A DNA stretch of 64,000 nt from Anditalea andensis (GCF_000714815.1 NZ_JMIH01000004.1:246731-310730); one strand, 5' to 3'. Positions 9,141-19,615 are shown, counted from the first letter of the stretch. Notes: generated by a model from the sequence alone, not told the origin. Numbers and translations are program-made.

Positions 9141-10733
9141 ATGAAGCTTTTTGCCACTTTATTTGCACAGCTGGACCTTTCTAATAAAACAGGAGATAAA
9201 TTAATTGCCCTTAAGGATTATTTTATAAAAGCCCCTGATCGAGATAAACTATGGGCCCTGGCTCTATTTACCCATAAGCGGCCAAAACGCCAGGTAACTA
9301 CTACCAGGCTGAAAGAATGGTGTCAGGAAATTTCCGGTGTACCTGAATGGCTCTTTCAGGAATCCTACCATACCGTAGGCGATCTTGCTGAGACCATATC
9401 TTTACTCCTCCCCCCAGGCGAAGAAGGAGATGATCAAACGTTACATTTTTGGATCAATTATCTGCAGCAAATGGAAGGCTTGGATGATGCTGCGAAAAAA
9501 GATAAAATAAAAGCCGCATGGAAAGTATTGAACAAAAACGAACGCTTTGTCTTTACTAAGCTGATGACCGGTAGCTTTAGGGTGGGTGTCAGCCAACAAA
9601 TGGTGACCAGGGCCATAGCAGAGGCATACCAGATGGAAAAAACCGAGGTAGCGCATCGGATAATGGGCCAGTGGTCTCCAGAGAAAATAGGATTTGAAGA
9701 TTTAATCTTATATGAAAACAAAGAAGATAACCTCTCACGGCCATACCCCTTCTTTTTGGCCCACCCGCTGGAAATACAGCCTGAACTTTTGGGAGATATA
9801 TCCGAATGGCAGGCAGAATGGAAATGGGATGGTATTCGGGGACAACTCATCCATAGGGAGGGGGAAGTATACGTATGGTCCAGGGGTGAGGAACTGGTAT
9901 CTGATAAGTTTCCGGAATTAGTTTCATTGGGTAAAAGCTTACCTGATGGCACAGTACTGGACGGTGAAATCATTCCATTTATAGATGGGCATCCATTACC
10001 CTTCAGCGTGCTTCAAACCCGGATAGGACGTAAATCACTCTCAAAAAAAATCCTTCAGAGCGCTCCTATCTCCTTTATTGCATACGATACGCTGGAATGG
10101 AATAAGGAAGATATCCGATCCAGACCCATGAAAGAGAGAAGAGATATCCTCGAACATATTAAAGCTACCGTTCCGCATGACAGGCTCGAATTGAGCACCC
10201 TGGTAGAGGCTAAGCACTGGGAAGAGTTAGCGCAACTGAGAGAGACATCCCGTACCATGATGGCAGAAGGATTCATGCTGAAAAAAAAAGACGCTGCATA
10301 TGAGGTAGGCCGAAAACGGGGCGGGTGGTGGAAATGGAAGGTAAACCCACTGACTATAGACGGCGTAATGCTTTACGCTCAAAAAGGAAGCGGGAGAAGG
10401 GCCGACCTGTATTCGGATTACACGCTTGCCGTATGGGATGGCCCTAATTTGGTGCCTTTTGCCAAAGCCTATTCAGGGCTGACGGATGCAGAAATGCGAG
10501 AGGTGGATCAGTTTGTAAAAAAGAATACCAAAGAACGATTTGGACCTGTGCGAACCGTAAATCCCATTTTAGTATTTGAAATAGCCTTTGAGGGAATTCA
10601 GCAAAGCTCCAGGCATAAGTCAGGTATAGCTTTACGGTTTCCGCGGATAGCGAGATGGAGAAAGGACAAAAAAGCAGAAGAAGCTAATACACTATCTGAT
10701 TTAAAGGACTATTTGAAATTATATGGAGGATAA
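9141..10733 (+). CDS. ATP-dependent DNA ligase of the helicase-associated type
   Basis: 530 aa. An N-terminal DNA-binding region (residues about 1-200) is followed by the nucleotidyltransferase core with motif I EWKWDGIRG, where K228 is the residue adenylated by ATP. Motif III lies near VLDGEIIPF, and KRGGWWKWKVNPLTID carries motifs IV-V. A C-terminal OB fold ends the protein. It overlaps the helicase gene by 11 bp. Bacterial ligases of this type travel with an Lhr-type helicase, and often a metallo-beta-lactamase exonuclease, and act in DNA damage repair. The exonuclease gene is not next to it here. Confidence 0.9.
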   Translation: MKLFATLFAQLDLSNKTGDKLIALKDYFIKAPDRDKLWALALFTHKRPKRQVTTTRLKEWCQEISGVPEWLFQESYHTVGDLAETISLLLPPGEEGDDQTLHFWINYLQQMEGLDDAAKKDKIKAAWKVLNKNERFVFTKLMTGSFRVGVSQQMVTRAIAEAYQMEKTEVAHRIMGQWSPEKIGFEDLILYENKEDNLSRPYPFFLAHPLEIQPELLGDISEWQAEWKWDGIRGQLIHREGEVYVWSRGEELVSDKFPELVSLGKSLPDGTVLDGEIIPFIDGHPLPFSVLQTRIGRKSLSKKILQSAPISFIAYDTLEWNKEDIRSRPMKERRDILEHIKATVPHDRLELSTLVEAKHWEELAQLRETSRTMMAEGFMLKKKDAAYEVGRKRGGWWKWKVNPLTIDGVMLYAQKGSGRRADLYSDYTLAVWDGPNLVPFAKAYSGLTDAEMREVDQFVKKNTKERFGPVRTVNPILVFEIAFEGIQQSSRHKSGIALRFPRIARWRKDKKAEEANTLSDLKDYLKLYGG

Positions 10734-13173
10734 TGCTAAGCAAATTCTAGAAAAATGGTTTGGTTCCAGAGGCTGGAAACCTTTTCCCTACCAATATGAA
10801 GCTTGGGATTCCTACCTATCAGGAAAAAGCGGGCTCTTAAATGCCCCCACAGGAAGTGGAAAAACATTCAGTTTATGGATACCGGTCCTGATAGAGTATA
10901 TACAGCAAAACCCAGATTGGAGAAAGCCCAAAAAAAATGGGCTGCAACTCATTTGGGTTACCCCTTTGAGGGCACTGGCCAGAGATATCCAGAAGGCTAT
11001 GACAGCTGTATGTGAGGAGATAGGACTGCCATGGACTGTTTCTATACGAAATGGTGATACATCTACCCAAGAACGGACGCAGCAGAAGAAGAAAATGCCT
11101 GAATGTTTAATCACTACACCGGAGAGCCTGCACCTGCTGCTGACCCAAAAAGATAATCCTGCGATCTTCACCAACCTGAAGGCTATAGTCATAGATGAAT
11201 GGCATGAACTCCTGGCCAATAAAAGAGGGGTGCAGATTCAGCTCGCTTTGAGTTATATTAAAACCCTGCTAAAACATCCTCCAAAAATATGGGGCATATC
11301 AGCCACTATAGGAAATATGCCAATAGCTTTTTCTGCATTGCTGGGCCCAAATGCCCCTAAATTAAATATCATAAAGGCAGACATTAAAAAGGAAATTATC
11401 ATAACATCCATTATCCCGGATGTAGTGGAAAAATACCCTTGGTCCGGTCATTTGGGTGTCAAAATGATAGAGAAACTTTTTCCAATCATAGAAGAAAGCA
11501 AGACCACCCTACTGTTTACCAATACGCGATCACAGACAGAAATATGGTATCAAAAATGGATGGAAAAGGCACCTCATATGGCTGGTCTGGTAGCCATGCA
11601 CCATGGATCACTGGACAATGATGTGAGAAACTGGGTGGAGCAGGCACTCCATGACGGCAGATTGAAATTAGTTATCTGCACCTCCAGTCTTGACTTGGGT
11701 GTGGATTTCAGGCCAGTGGATACAGTGATACAGGTAGGAGGGCCTAAGGGAATATCCAGATTTGCGCAGAGGGCGGGACGGGCAGGACATCAGCCCGGAT
11801 TGCCCAGTAAAATATTTTTTGTTCCTACGCATTCACTGGAACTTATAGAAGGAAGTGCACTGCGTCATGCCATAGCAGAGGAAAGATACGAAATACAGTA
11901 TCCTATGGAGAAAAGCTTTGATGTACTCGTCCAGTTTCTGGTGACCATAGCAGTAGGTATAGGCTTTGTCAGAGATGAAATGTTTCACTTGCTTAAAGAT
12001 ACTTATGCATTCAGAGAGCTCACATTGGAAGAGTATGAGTGGTCACTGGAATTTGTGACAGTGGGTGGAAAATCCCTGGGTGGATATGAGGAATTTCTAA
12101 AGGTAGAAATCTCTAACGAAGGAAGGTATCAGGTCACCAGCAAAAAGATAGCCATGAGGCACCGCCTTTCTATGGGGACCATAGTCAGTGACCCCATGTT
12201 GAAAGTCAAGTACATGACCGGGGGCTATCTGGGAGTCGTGGAAGAGAGCTTTATAGCTAAGATGAAGCCCGGGGATGTTTTTTGGTTTGCAGGAAAGAGC
12301 CTAGAATATGCCATGTTAAAAGACATGACCGTTTTGGTGAGAAGATCAAAAAAGAAAACCAATACCATACCCAAATGGATGGGGGGAAGACTGCCCCTTT
12401 CTTCACAGATGTCCAAAATGCTCAGAGAAGAACTTGAACTCGCCGGAAATGATCCTTTGGCCTCAGCTGAAATCACAGCGATACAACCTATTTTAGAACT
12501 TCAAAAAGTGTTGTCCCTGGTACCTGACCAGCGCACCCTGCTGATTGAAAAAACCATCTCAAAAGAAGGTACCCATGTATTCTTCTATCCCTTTGAAGGT
12601 AGGTTTGTCCATGAAATTTTGGGAGCACTCATAGCTTATAGAATTAGTGTGAGCTACCCCATCAGTTTTAGCATTGCCATGAATGACTATGGATTTGAAC
12701 TGCTTTCTGACAGTGACATACCTATTGAAGATGTTCTAGCTGAAGACCTGTTTTCATTGCATAACCTTAAAGAGGATATTTTAACCAGTATCAATGAAAG
12801 TGAAATGGCTAAAAGAAAATTTAGGGATATTGCATCCATAGCTGGACTGGTATTTCAGGGATATCCAGGTAAACCCATCACCAACAGACACCTTCAGGCT
12901 ACCTCCGGGATTTTATACGGAGTATTTCAGGAATATGATCCTGAAAATTTACTTTTAGAGCAGGCACAAAAAGAAGCTTTGACCATGCAAATGGAACACG
13001 ACCGTCTTATCGAAGCTGTAAAAAGGATAAACGACCAAAAAATTATCTTGAAATACACTAATAAGTTTACACCTTTTGCATTCCCTATTATGGTGGACAG
13101 ACTTAGGTCCACACTCAGCTCCGAAAGTCTGGAAGACAGGGTATTAAAGATGCAGGCCCGTCTGATAAAATAA
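10723..13173 (+). CDS. Ligase-associated DEXH-box helicase, Lhr core type
   Basis: 816 aa superfamily 2 helicase. Motif I NAPTGSGKT has K47, motif II is DEWH at residues 158-161, motif III is SATIGN, and motif VI is QRAGRAGHQPG. A C-terminal winged-helix and beta-barrel region follows, as in Lhr-Core. It translocates on single-stranded DNA and unwinds DNA-RNA hybrids in studied relatives. Its start lies inside the ligase gene, so translation is probably coupled. The usual downstream metallophosphoesterase gene is absent; the next gene is an unrelated kinase after a 97-bp gap. Confidence 0.9.
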   Translation: MEDNAKQILEKWFGSRGWKPFPYQYEAWDSYLSGKSGLLNAPTGSGKTFSLWIPVLIEYIQQNPDWRKPKKNGLQLIWVTPLRALARDIQKAMTAVCEEIGLPWTVSIRNGDTSTQERTQQKKKMPECLITTPESLHLLLTQKDNPAIFTNLKAIVIDEWHELLANKRGVQIQLALSYIKTLLKHPPKIWGISATIGNMPIAFSALLGPNAPKLNIIKADIKKEIIITSIIPDVVEKYPWSGHLGVKMIEKLFPIIEESKTTLLFTNTRSQTEIWYQKWMEKAPHMAGLVAMHHGSLDNDVRNWVEQALHDGRLKLVICTSSLDLGVDFRPVDTVIQVGGPKGISRFAQRAGRAGHQPGLPSKIFFVPTHSLELIEGSALRHAIAEERYEIQYPMEKSFDVLVQFLVTIAVGIGFVRDEMFHLLKDTYAFRELTLEEYEWSLEFVTVGGKSLGGYEEFLKVEISNEGRYQVTSKKIAMRHRLSMGTIVSDPMLKVKYMTGGYLGVVEESFIAKMKPGDVFWFAGKSLEYAMLKDMTVLVRRSKKKTNTIPKWMGGRLPLSSQMSKMLREELELAGNDPLASAEITAIQPILELQKVLSLVPDQRTLLIEKTISKEGTHVFFYPFEGRFVHEILGALIAYRISVSYPISFSIAMNDYGFELLSDSDIPIEDVLAEDLFSLHNLKEDILTSINESEMAKRKFRDIASIAGLVFQGYPGKPITNRHLQATSGILYGVFQEYDPENLLLEQAQKEALTMQMEHDRLIEAVKRINDQKIILKYTNKFTPFAFPIMVDRLRSTLSSESLEDRVLKMQARLIK

Positions 13174-13270
13174 TTTTTTCTTTATATATAAAAATTTGTT
13201 ATCGTTATATCTAGTTATAAATTGCATTCACAAAATTCTCCCAAAGGGGGAAATAAATCTTATTATCTGA

Positions 13271-15166
13271 ATGGTTAAGAAGTATTTCAGTATTTTATTT
13301 TTATGCTTGTGCATATGTTTATTTTTCTGGCCGAGCATTTCATATAGCCAGGATACCAAGATTTCCCTACTTTATGACCGTATTAAATCATTAGAAGAAG
13401 ACACGGTTAAATTGAGATTATTGACTGAATTTGCCTGGTACATCCATCACTCAGATTCCTCCCAAAAATTTTACCTAGAGGCCATCAATTTAAGCAGGAA
13501 ATTAAATGACCATAAATACCTGCCACAGAATTTAAACAGGTACGGCGTCACTTTTAGAAACCTGGATTTACAGGAAAATGCACTCGAACTGTATGAAGAA
13601 GCCCTTAATATATCCATAGCAACCGGTAATAAGATAGAAGAAGGATATGCTTATAATAATTTAGCACAAATCATTAATTATCAGGGATTACAAGAGGAGG
13701 CATTATCCTACTATACCAAAGCAGAAGCGATTTTCACCCATATCAATTATCCAGTGGGATTAGGATATACCTATAATGGATTCAGTACAGTATTCAGAGA
13801 AATGGGCCAATATGATAAAGCAATAGATGCTATCAACAAATCCATGGCTGTAAGCAATGGGAATAAAGATACCCGGGAATACCTGACAGCCATCCTGAAA
13901 CGTGGTGATCTTTACGGTGAATTGAAAATGTATGAAGAGGCATTGGCAGATTACCAGTTATACCTCACTAAAGTCAAAGACCTATACCCACGCGGAGAAT
14001 TGAACATCTACGGACGGATGGCATTACTGTATTATAATGAGGGAGAAGTAGATAAAGCACTACAATACGCAGACAAAGCTTTGGCTCTACATGAAAAACA
14101 CCCCTCACTGGAAGTTATCTTGCCTATTTACCAGGGACTATCCAAATACTATGCCTCCATAGGCAATTATAAATCAGCTTATCAATATAATTTAGAATAT
14201 TCCCAAAGTAAGGAATTGCTTTTTGAGGAAAGAATTAACCAATACCTTACCAACCATAAAATCAGAAGCCAAGATGCAGAAATAAAGGCGCTGGAACTGG
14301 ACCGGCAGCTACAGGCTGACAAAAATATTTTAAAAAAGTATGTCAATTCAGGGTTAATCCTTCTTTTGATTCTAGCCACTACATTGACCATGACTTATTA
14401 CCGCTCCTATAAAAATGAAAAAAACAACCTGGCGCTATTGGACGCCCAGAAAAAAGAAATACAAAAACAGGCAGAAGAACTGGATAAGCTGAACAGTGTC
14501 AAGGATAAACTCTTTTCCATATTGGCTCATGACCTGAGAGGACCACTTAATGCATTACGAGGAATGATCGAACTGTTAGAAGAAGATACACTGTCACCTG
14601 AGGAGTTTAGGGATGTCATTCCCCTGGTCAGTCAAAATGTAGGAAATAACAGTATTCTACTGGAAAACCTATTGATTTGGTCCCGAAGCCAAATGCAGGG
14701 AATGCAGACCCTCCCGGAAATTGTAAAGATCAAACAGGTCTTATCAGATAATTTTGAATTTATTGACCCTTTATCAAGAAAAAAAGATATCATCATAGAT
14801 AATCACATAAGAGAAGATGTATTGGTAAAAGCGGATAAAGGAATGGTGGATATTGTGATGCGAAACTTATTGACCAATTCCATAAAATTCACCCCCGCAG
14901 GCGGAAACATCATCGTAGATGCCGAAGATGAAGGTGACAGCTGGAAGATCATCATTTCAGATTCAGGGGTAGGCATAGCCGCTGAGAACCTATCCAAAAT
15001 TTTCAGCAACAAGTTTTTTACCACCACCGGTACCCATAAAGAAAAAGGCAGCGGCTTGGGCTTGATCCTTTCCAAAGAATTAATAGAAAAGAACAATGGC
15101 AAAATCTGGCTGCACAGTATAGAAGGCGAAGGGACCACCTTCTATTTCACCTTTCCAAAAGCTTAA
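13271..15166 (+). CDS. TPR-containing membrane sensor histidine kinase
   Basis: 631 aa. A signal peptide (about 1-27) is followed by a periplasmic array of TPR repeats (about 50-310). One membrane helix (about 357-377) and a short coiled coil come next. The HisKA motif LAHDLRGPLNALRG has phospho-acceptor H420, and an ATPase domain carries GSGLGLILSKE. This layout is typical of Bacteroidota kinases that sense extracytoplasmic signals. No response regulator is adjacent, so the partner is unknown. It ends in a 4-bp convergent overlap with the phzF-like gene. Confidence 0.88.
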   Translation: MVKKYFSILFLCLCICLFFWPSISYSQDTKISLLYDRIKSLEEDTVKLRLLTEFAWYIHHSDSSQKFYLEAINLSRKLNDHKYLPQNLNRYGVTFRNLDLQENALELYEEALNISIATGNKIEEGYAYNNLAQIINYQGLQEEALSYYTKAEAIFTHINYPVGLGYTYNGFSTVFREMGQYDKAIDAINKSMAVSNGNKDTREYLTAILKRGDLYGELKMYEEALADYQLYLTKVKDLYPRGELNIYGRMALLYYNEGEVDKALQYADKALALHEKHPSLEVILPIYQGLSKYYASIGNYKSAYQYNLEYSQSKELLFEERINQYLTNHKIRSQDAEIKALELDRQLQADKNILKKYVNSGLILLLILATTLTMTYYRSYKNEKNNLALLDAQKKEIQKQAEELDKLNSVKDKLFSILAHDLRGPLNALRGMIELLEEDTLSPEEFRDVIPLVSQNVGNNSILLENLLIWSRSQMQGMQTLPEIVKIKQVLSDNFEFIDPLSRKKDIIIDNHIREDVLVKADKGMVDIVMRNLLTNSIKFTPAGGNIIVDAEDEGDSWKIIISDSGVGIAAENLSKIFSNKFFTTTGTHKEKGSGLGLILSKELIEKNNGKIWLHSIEGEGTTFYFTFPKA

Positions 15167-15984
15167 ATTTCTACCGTAAATGTCTCTATGGCTTTATATT
15201 TCCCTTCCAGGTACACCTTATTTCGATCTTCCCTAAACTTACATATAAATTTTCCGCCTCTTCTGCTCAACTGCAAAGAAGACAGATCATCTGATTTTAA
15301 CTTTTTGGCCCAGAATGGTACCAGTGCTGCATGGGATGATCCAGTGGCATGATCTTCTAACTGATGCACATGTGGAACTAAAGTCCTGCTTACAAAATCC
15401 ACTTCAAGACCTGGAGCGGTAACGGCATACCCGAAAATATCACTGTTCCGAAGTTTTTCAAAATCAGGATTCATTTTGGATAAAATCCTTTCACTTTCCA
15501 CCATGATGATGTGTTTACCATCAGTTTTGTACATAGCTAGAATAGGTATCCCCAATCCCTCTTCTATAGCGTCGGGTACATCTATCTCTTCCAAGAGATG
15601 TATAGCCTCCAACTCTATGATAAATGTATCCGTCATCTGCCACTGCACCCTTATTATACCCTTCTTATGGTGCAGTGTAAATGGATCGTGAGCGTTAAAT
15701 TTTTTACCTAAAAAAATAGCCGCTGCAGCAGCACCATGACCACAAAGGATGATTTCGTCATCTACTGCATACCACCTTACATGGAAATGGCCATCTTGAC
15801 CTTCCACAGGCCATAAAAAAGTAGTGGCGGGCTGTTTGTTTTTCTTTGCGACGTGCTGCATCTGCTCCTCTGTCAAAGGAGTCTTGGTGTAGATACATGC
15901 CGCGGGGTTACCCGTATATCCCCTTTTTTTATCCGTAAAAACAGCAATCACTTGACCGTTTAATATCATAGACATTTCATTCAT
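15163..15984 (-). CDS. PhzF-family isomerase-like protein lacking the usual catalytic Glu
   Basis: 273 aa with the two-domain PhzF layout: GYTGNPAAC near the start, CGHGAAAAAIFLG at about 77-89, and DHATGSSHAALVPFW near 213-227. Family members (phenazine enzyme PhzF, diaminopimelate epimerase relatives) use a glutamate in an N-x-SETAF motif near residue 45. Here the aligned stretch reads KQPATTFLWP, with alanine (A53) where the glutamate is expected. It may be a non-isomerase member or use other residues. The gene stands alone, convergent with the kinase. Confidence 0.8.
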   Translation of the reverse strand: MNEMSMILNGQVIAVFTDKKRGYTGNPAACIYTKTPLTEEQMQHVAKKNKQPATTFLWPVEGQDGHFHVRWYAVDDEIILCGHGAAAAAIFLGKKFNAHDPFTLHHKKGIIRVQWQMTDTFIIELEAIHLLEEIDVPDAIEEGLGIPILAMYKTDGKHIIMVESERILSKMNPDFEKLRNSDIFGYAVTAPGLEVDFVSRTLVPHVHQLEDHATGSSHAALVPFWAKKLKSDDLSSLQLSRRGGKFICKFREDRNKVYLEGKYKAIETFTVEI

Positions 15985-16041
15985 TTATAAATACAACTTC
16001 CTAATATGGATACGCACTAACTTATAAAAAGATATAGCAGA

Positions 16042-17493
16042 TCAATTAGCCCGCCAGAAATAAGGTGTAAATAAAACCAATATGGTAAAAAGCTCCAATC
16101 TTCCCAAAAGCATCAAAAAACATAAAAATAATTTTGCAAAAGGGGAGAAAAAAGCAAAATTATCCATCGGGCCTACCAGTCCGATCGCCGGTCCCACATT
16201 TCCAAGCGAGGTAGCTACCGAACCAAATGAAGTAATAAGGTCATAGCCGGCCAATGACATCACTATAGTGCCAAAAACAAATATGGCGAGATAAATTAAT
16301 AGGAAATTCATAATATGGGTGATCACTTTTCCTGTCACCCTGTCTCCGTTGATTTTCAGTGGCACCACTGCTCTGGGATGCACGATCCTTTTAAATTCCA
16401 GATAGCTGTTTTTGACAAATGCCAGGTGTCGGACAAATTTTATTCCGCCGCTGGTAGAGCCTGCACAGGCACCTAAAAAAAGTAACATGAAGAAAATAAT
16501 CACCAAACTATCATGATAAGACAGGTAATCTGCCGTAACAAATCCAGTAGTAGTGATTAAAGATACCACCTGAAACAGGGCGTCTCTAAAAGCTTTTTCC
16601 ATTGGGTCACATGTCAAAAAATAAATAGGTACAGTCAATACTACCACTATAAAAATGACTACAAATAGATAAGTACGGAATTCATCGCTTGCCCATACCT
16701 GTCTAAACTTCCCCTTTAGTCCGAAATATATAATGGTAAAATTGGTGCCGGCCAAAAACATAAAGACAATGGCTATATATTGGATAGCCGGAATATCAAA
16801 ATGCGCCATACTTGCATTTTTGGTAGAAAACCCTCCTGTCGCCATGGTGGTCAAAGCGTGGTTTACCGCATCGAAAACTGACATCCCCGCCAGTTTATAA
16901 AGCACCATAAGGACTAAAGTAAGTCCCACATAGACAAACCATAATCTTTTGGCAGTCTCCCTGATGCGTGGATGCAGTTTATCAGAAGTGGGCCCGGGAG
17001 ATTCTGCCACGAAAAGCTCAATACCCCCTATGCCCAAAAGGGGGAATATGGCTACCGTCAGTACGATTATACCAAGGCCTCCTATCCATTGGGTCATGCT
17101 TCTCCACGTCAGGATACCCACCGGTACAGACTCTATATCTTCCAGGATGGTGGCCCCAGTGGTGGTCAATCCAGATATGGTTTCAAATACTGCATCAGGC
17201 CAATAGGGAATAGACCCACTGAAAAGATAGGGAATCATCCCAAAAATAGACATGAATATCCAGCTCAAAGATACAATAAGATATCCTTCTCTTTTCCTTA
17301 TATTCTCATCCTGTTTGGCAAATGACGAAAACATCAGTCCACCACTTAAGGCTGAAATGATGGCGGAATATACCAATGCCATCAGATCATTGCTACCATA
17401 GTATACGGAGAAAGCAATGCTGGGCAGCATCAAAATCCCTAACAATACCAATAAGACGCCAATTATTTTCCCAATAGCTTTATAATGGATCAT
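16042..17493 (-). CDS. trkH: Potassium uptake protein TrkH
   Basis: 483-aa inner-membrane potassium translocation subunit with four pore-loop repeats. The filter regions read TTTGATI, TMATGGF, TTTGFV and ATSLGNVG. About ten membrane helices precede and separate them. It starts three bases after the trkA stop, so the two form one operon. TrkH works with the cytoplasmic gating ring TrkA as low-affinity potassium uptake driven by membrane potential. Confidence 0.95.
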   Translation of the reverse strand: MIHYKAIGKIIGVLLVLLGILMLPSIAFSVYYGSNDLMALVYSAIISALSGGLMFSSFAKQDENIRKREGYLIVSLSWIFMSIFGMIPYLFSGSIPYWPDAVFETISGLTTTGATILEDIESVPVGILTWRSMTQWIGGLGIIVLTVAIFPLLGIGGIELFVAESPGPTSDKLHPRIRETAKRLWFVYVGLTLVLMVLYKLAGMSVFDAVNHALTTMATGGFSTKNASMAHFDIPAIQYIAIVFMFLAGTNFTIIYFGLKGKFRQVWASDEFRTYLFVVIFIVVVLTVPIYFLTCDPMEKAFRDALFQVVSLITTTGFVTADYLSYHDSLVIIFFMLLFLGACAGSTSGGIKFVRHLAFVKNSYLEFKRIVHPRAVVPLKINGDRVTGKVITHIMNFLLIYLAIFVFGTIVMSLAGYDLITSFGSVATSLGNVGPAIGLVGPMDNFAFFSPFAKLFLCFLMLLGRLELFTILVLFTPYFWRAN

Positions 17494-17496
17494 CGA

Positions 17497-18843
17497 TCAA
17501 TGGAAAAGTTTATCAAGAATTGGTTTAGCCTCCGGCAGCGCAAAGACAATAGCTTTATCATTTATCTCCAATGTAAAGGTACCATCTGGAATAAAGACTT
17601 CTTCACCGCGGATTACACCAGCTACTATGGCTGTATTAGGAAAGTGAAGTTCCATCAAAGGTTTTTTTGTAAGCCGGTTATTCTTTGTCACTACATATTG
17701 GACAAATTCAGCCTCTACGCCGTAGATCCCGGATATGGCTTCCACATTCCCCTTACGAAGGTATCGGCTTACCTGGTTAGCTGCCACCAGTTTTTTATTG
17801 ATCAGGGAATCTACCCCTATACTGTGTGATATATGGATATATTCCCGCGTATCGACATGGGCTATGGTTTTATACACACCATGGTTCTTAGCGCTCAGAC
17901 TCGTGATGATATTGGTTTCAGAACTTTCGGTAAGGGCCAAAAATCCGTCCATTTCTTCAAGGCCTTCTTCTATAAGCAAATCCACATTTTTGTAATCCCC
18001 ATGTATGACCAAAGAATTTGATAACCGCTCACTGAGCCATTTGCACCTTTCTTTGTCTTTATGGATAAGTGTCAGTCTGTAATGGGCTTCTAGCTTTATA
18101 GCAGTGGAAAATGCGAGGTCATCCCCCCCTATCATCATTACATTTTTTATATTGATCTCCTTATGCCGGATAAGTTTTTTTATAGAGTCTACCGCTTTTT
18201 TATTGCTGATAAAAAATACGTGGTCATTGTTTCTGATGATGGTATCCCCCTTGGGGATGAGTGTAATCTGATCCCTGATGATCGCTATGATCCTGATGTC
18301 CTCAAAGATCGGATCTGTACTGGAATCTGAAAGTCTTTTGTTGATCAGCGGCGAATACCTGTCTAAAGTAAGCCCGACTACATTCAGTTTTCCTCCTTCA
18401 AACTCAAACACATCCGAAAAAGTAGAATTTTTCATCATCTTCACTATCTCTGTACTACAAAGCATCGAAGGAGAAATGATGGAATCTATCCCAAGGTTGC
18501 GGAAGTATTCCTGATTATTTACATCTAGATAGTCATGGTTTCTTACACGTGCCACCACCTTTTTTGCCCCTAGTTGCTTGGCCAGCATCGCAGTCACCAG
18601 ATTAGTTTTTTCCGAAGTCGTCACTGCCAATACCAAACTGGCCTGGTTTACATTGGCTTTTCTAAGAATATCTATAGAGGCAGAATCTCCCCATATGGTC
18701 AGGACATCCAATCTGCTGGAAATATTATCGAGTATGTCTTTTTCCGTATCGATCAGGATGATATCCTTGTTTTCGAAACTTAATTGTTCCGCAAGGTGAT
18801 ATCCCATATCTCCCGCTCCGGCTATTACTATATTCATACCCAT
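17497..18843 (-). CDS. trkA: Potassium uptake regulator TrkA
   Basis: 448 aa with two RCK (Rossmann plus TrkA_C) halves. The first carries the nucleotide motif GAGDMG at residues 9-14 with D32 at the end of the second strand (IILIDTEKD). The second half begins near NVMMIGGDD, whose glycine motif is degenerate, as is usual for TrkA. It is a cytoplasmic gating subunit that binds NAD(H)/ATP and controls TrkH, encoded just downstream. M3 is a possible alternative start. A -7-like TAAATTTG lies on the minus strand at 18879-18886, without a well-spaced -33 TTG. Confidence 0.94.
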   Translation of the reverse strand: MGMNIVIAGAGDMGYHLAEQLSFENKDIILIDTEKDILDNISSRLDVLTIWGDSASIDILRKANVNQASLVLAVTTSEKTNLVTAMLAKQLGAKKVVARVRNHDYLDVNNQEYFRNLGIDSIISPSMLCSTEIVKMMKNSTFSDVFEFEGGKLNVVGLTLDRYSPLINKRLSDSSTDPIFEDIRIIAIIRDQITLIPKGDTIIRNNDHVFFISNKKAVDSIKKLIRHKEINIKNVMMIGGDDLAFSTAIKLEAHYRLTLIHKDKERCKWLSERLSNSLVIHGDYKNVDLLIEEGLEEMDGFLALTESSETNIITSLSAKNHGVYKTIAHVDTREYIHISHSIGVDSLINKKLVAANQVSRYLRKGNVEAISGIYGVEAEFVQYVVTKNNRLTKKPLMELHFPNTAIVAGVIRGEEVFIPDGTFTLEINDKAIVFALPEAKPILDKLFH

Positions 18844-18946
18844 AAATGGATCCTAATAATTATTTATTAAAGCAAGGGCAAATTTATCACATATTTACCA
18901 ATCATTACTATAACAGGTCAACTTTAACCATTCAGAACCATTTATA

Positions 18947-19615
18947 TTACCTACAAAATTGTTTAATGTATTTCTGAGCCGTCATGCCACCTTCAGAGAC
19001 AGATTTATTCCAGTTTTTACAGGCTTCATCTTTATTTTTGACCTGATAATAAGCTATGCCCCTATTGGTCAGAATATCTGGATTTCCCGGACTTAATTGC
19101 AATGCATAATCGTAATCGGTAATGGCTCTTTGAAATTCTTTTGTTTTTAAATAGGCATTCCCCCTATTAAAATGGTAACCATATACCTGATGAAAATCCT
19201 CCCCGTTGATTTTGCTGTATCCTATGGCACGGGTAAACAGTTTGATCGCATGGGCATAATCCTGTTTTTCATAAAATAGGTAACCCAGATAATAGGTCAA
19301 CTCATCATCTTCCTCAAATATATAGGTGCCTTCCTCCAGTATGGTGAGTAATTTGGATTTGTCTACATTAGTTTGATTGTAGGCTTTATAAAGATTGATA
19401 TAGGCAGGATGAAACGTCCCGTCGACTGAAATGGCTTTTTCAAGATCGGCTATGGCGGCCAGAAAGTTCCCCGCTTCTATATGCTGCAGACCTTTTTGAG
19501 TCAGTGATATGGCCTCTTCCCTATCCTCTATATTTACTTCATATTCCTTCTGAGCAGCGGCATGAAACACCACTACCAATAGCAAACTTACCGTTAAAAT
19601 AATTTTATCCATCAT
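18947..19615 (-). CDS. Secreted or periplasmic TPR repeat protein
   Basis: About 222 aa from M at 19615. This start puts a clean signal peptide (MMDKIILTVSLLLVVVFHAA, cleaved near AAAQ) at the N-terminus; an upstream in-frame ATG at 19699 would bury it. The rest is TPR-like helical pairs, such as AGNFLAAIADLEKAISVDG and FQRAITDYDYALQLSPGNPD. Such proteins are scaffolds; no partner is suggested by context. It lies upstream of trkA on the same strand with a gap of about 100 bp. Confidence 0.75.
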   Translation of the reverse strand: MMDKIILTVSLLLVVVFHAAAQKEYEVNIEDREEAISLTQKGLQHIEAGNFLAAIADLEKAISVDGTFHPAYINLYKAYNQTNVDKSKLLTILEEGTYIFEEDDELTYYLGYLFYEKQDYAHAIKLFTRAIGYSKINGEDFHQVYGYHFNRGNAYLKTKEFQRAITDYDYALQLSPGNPDILTNRGIAYYQVKNKDEACKNWNKSVSEGGMTAQKYIKQFCR

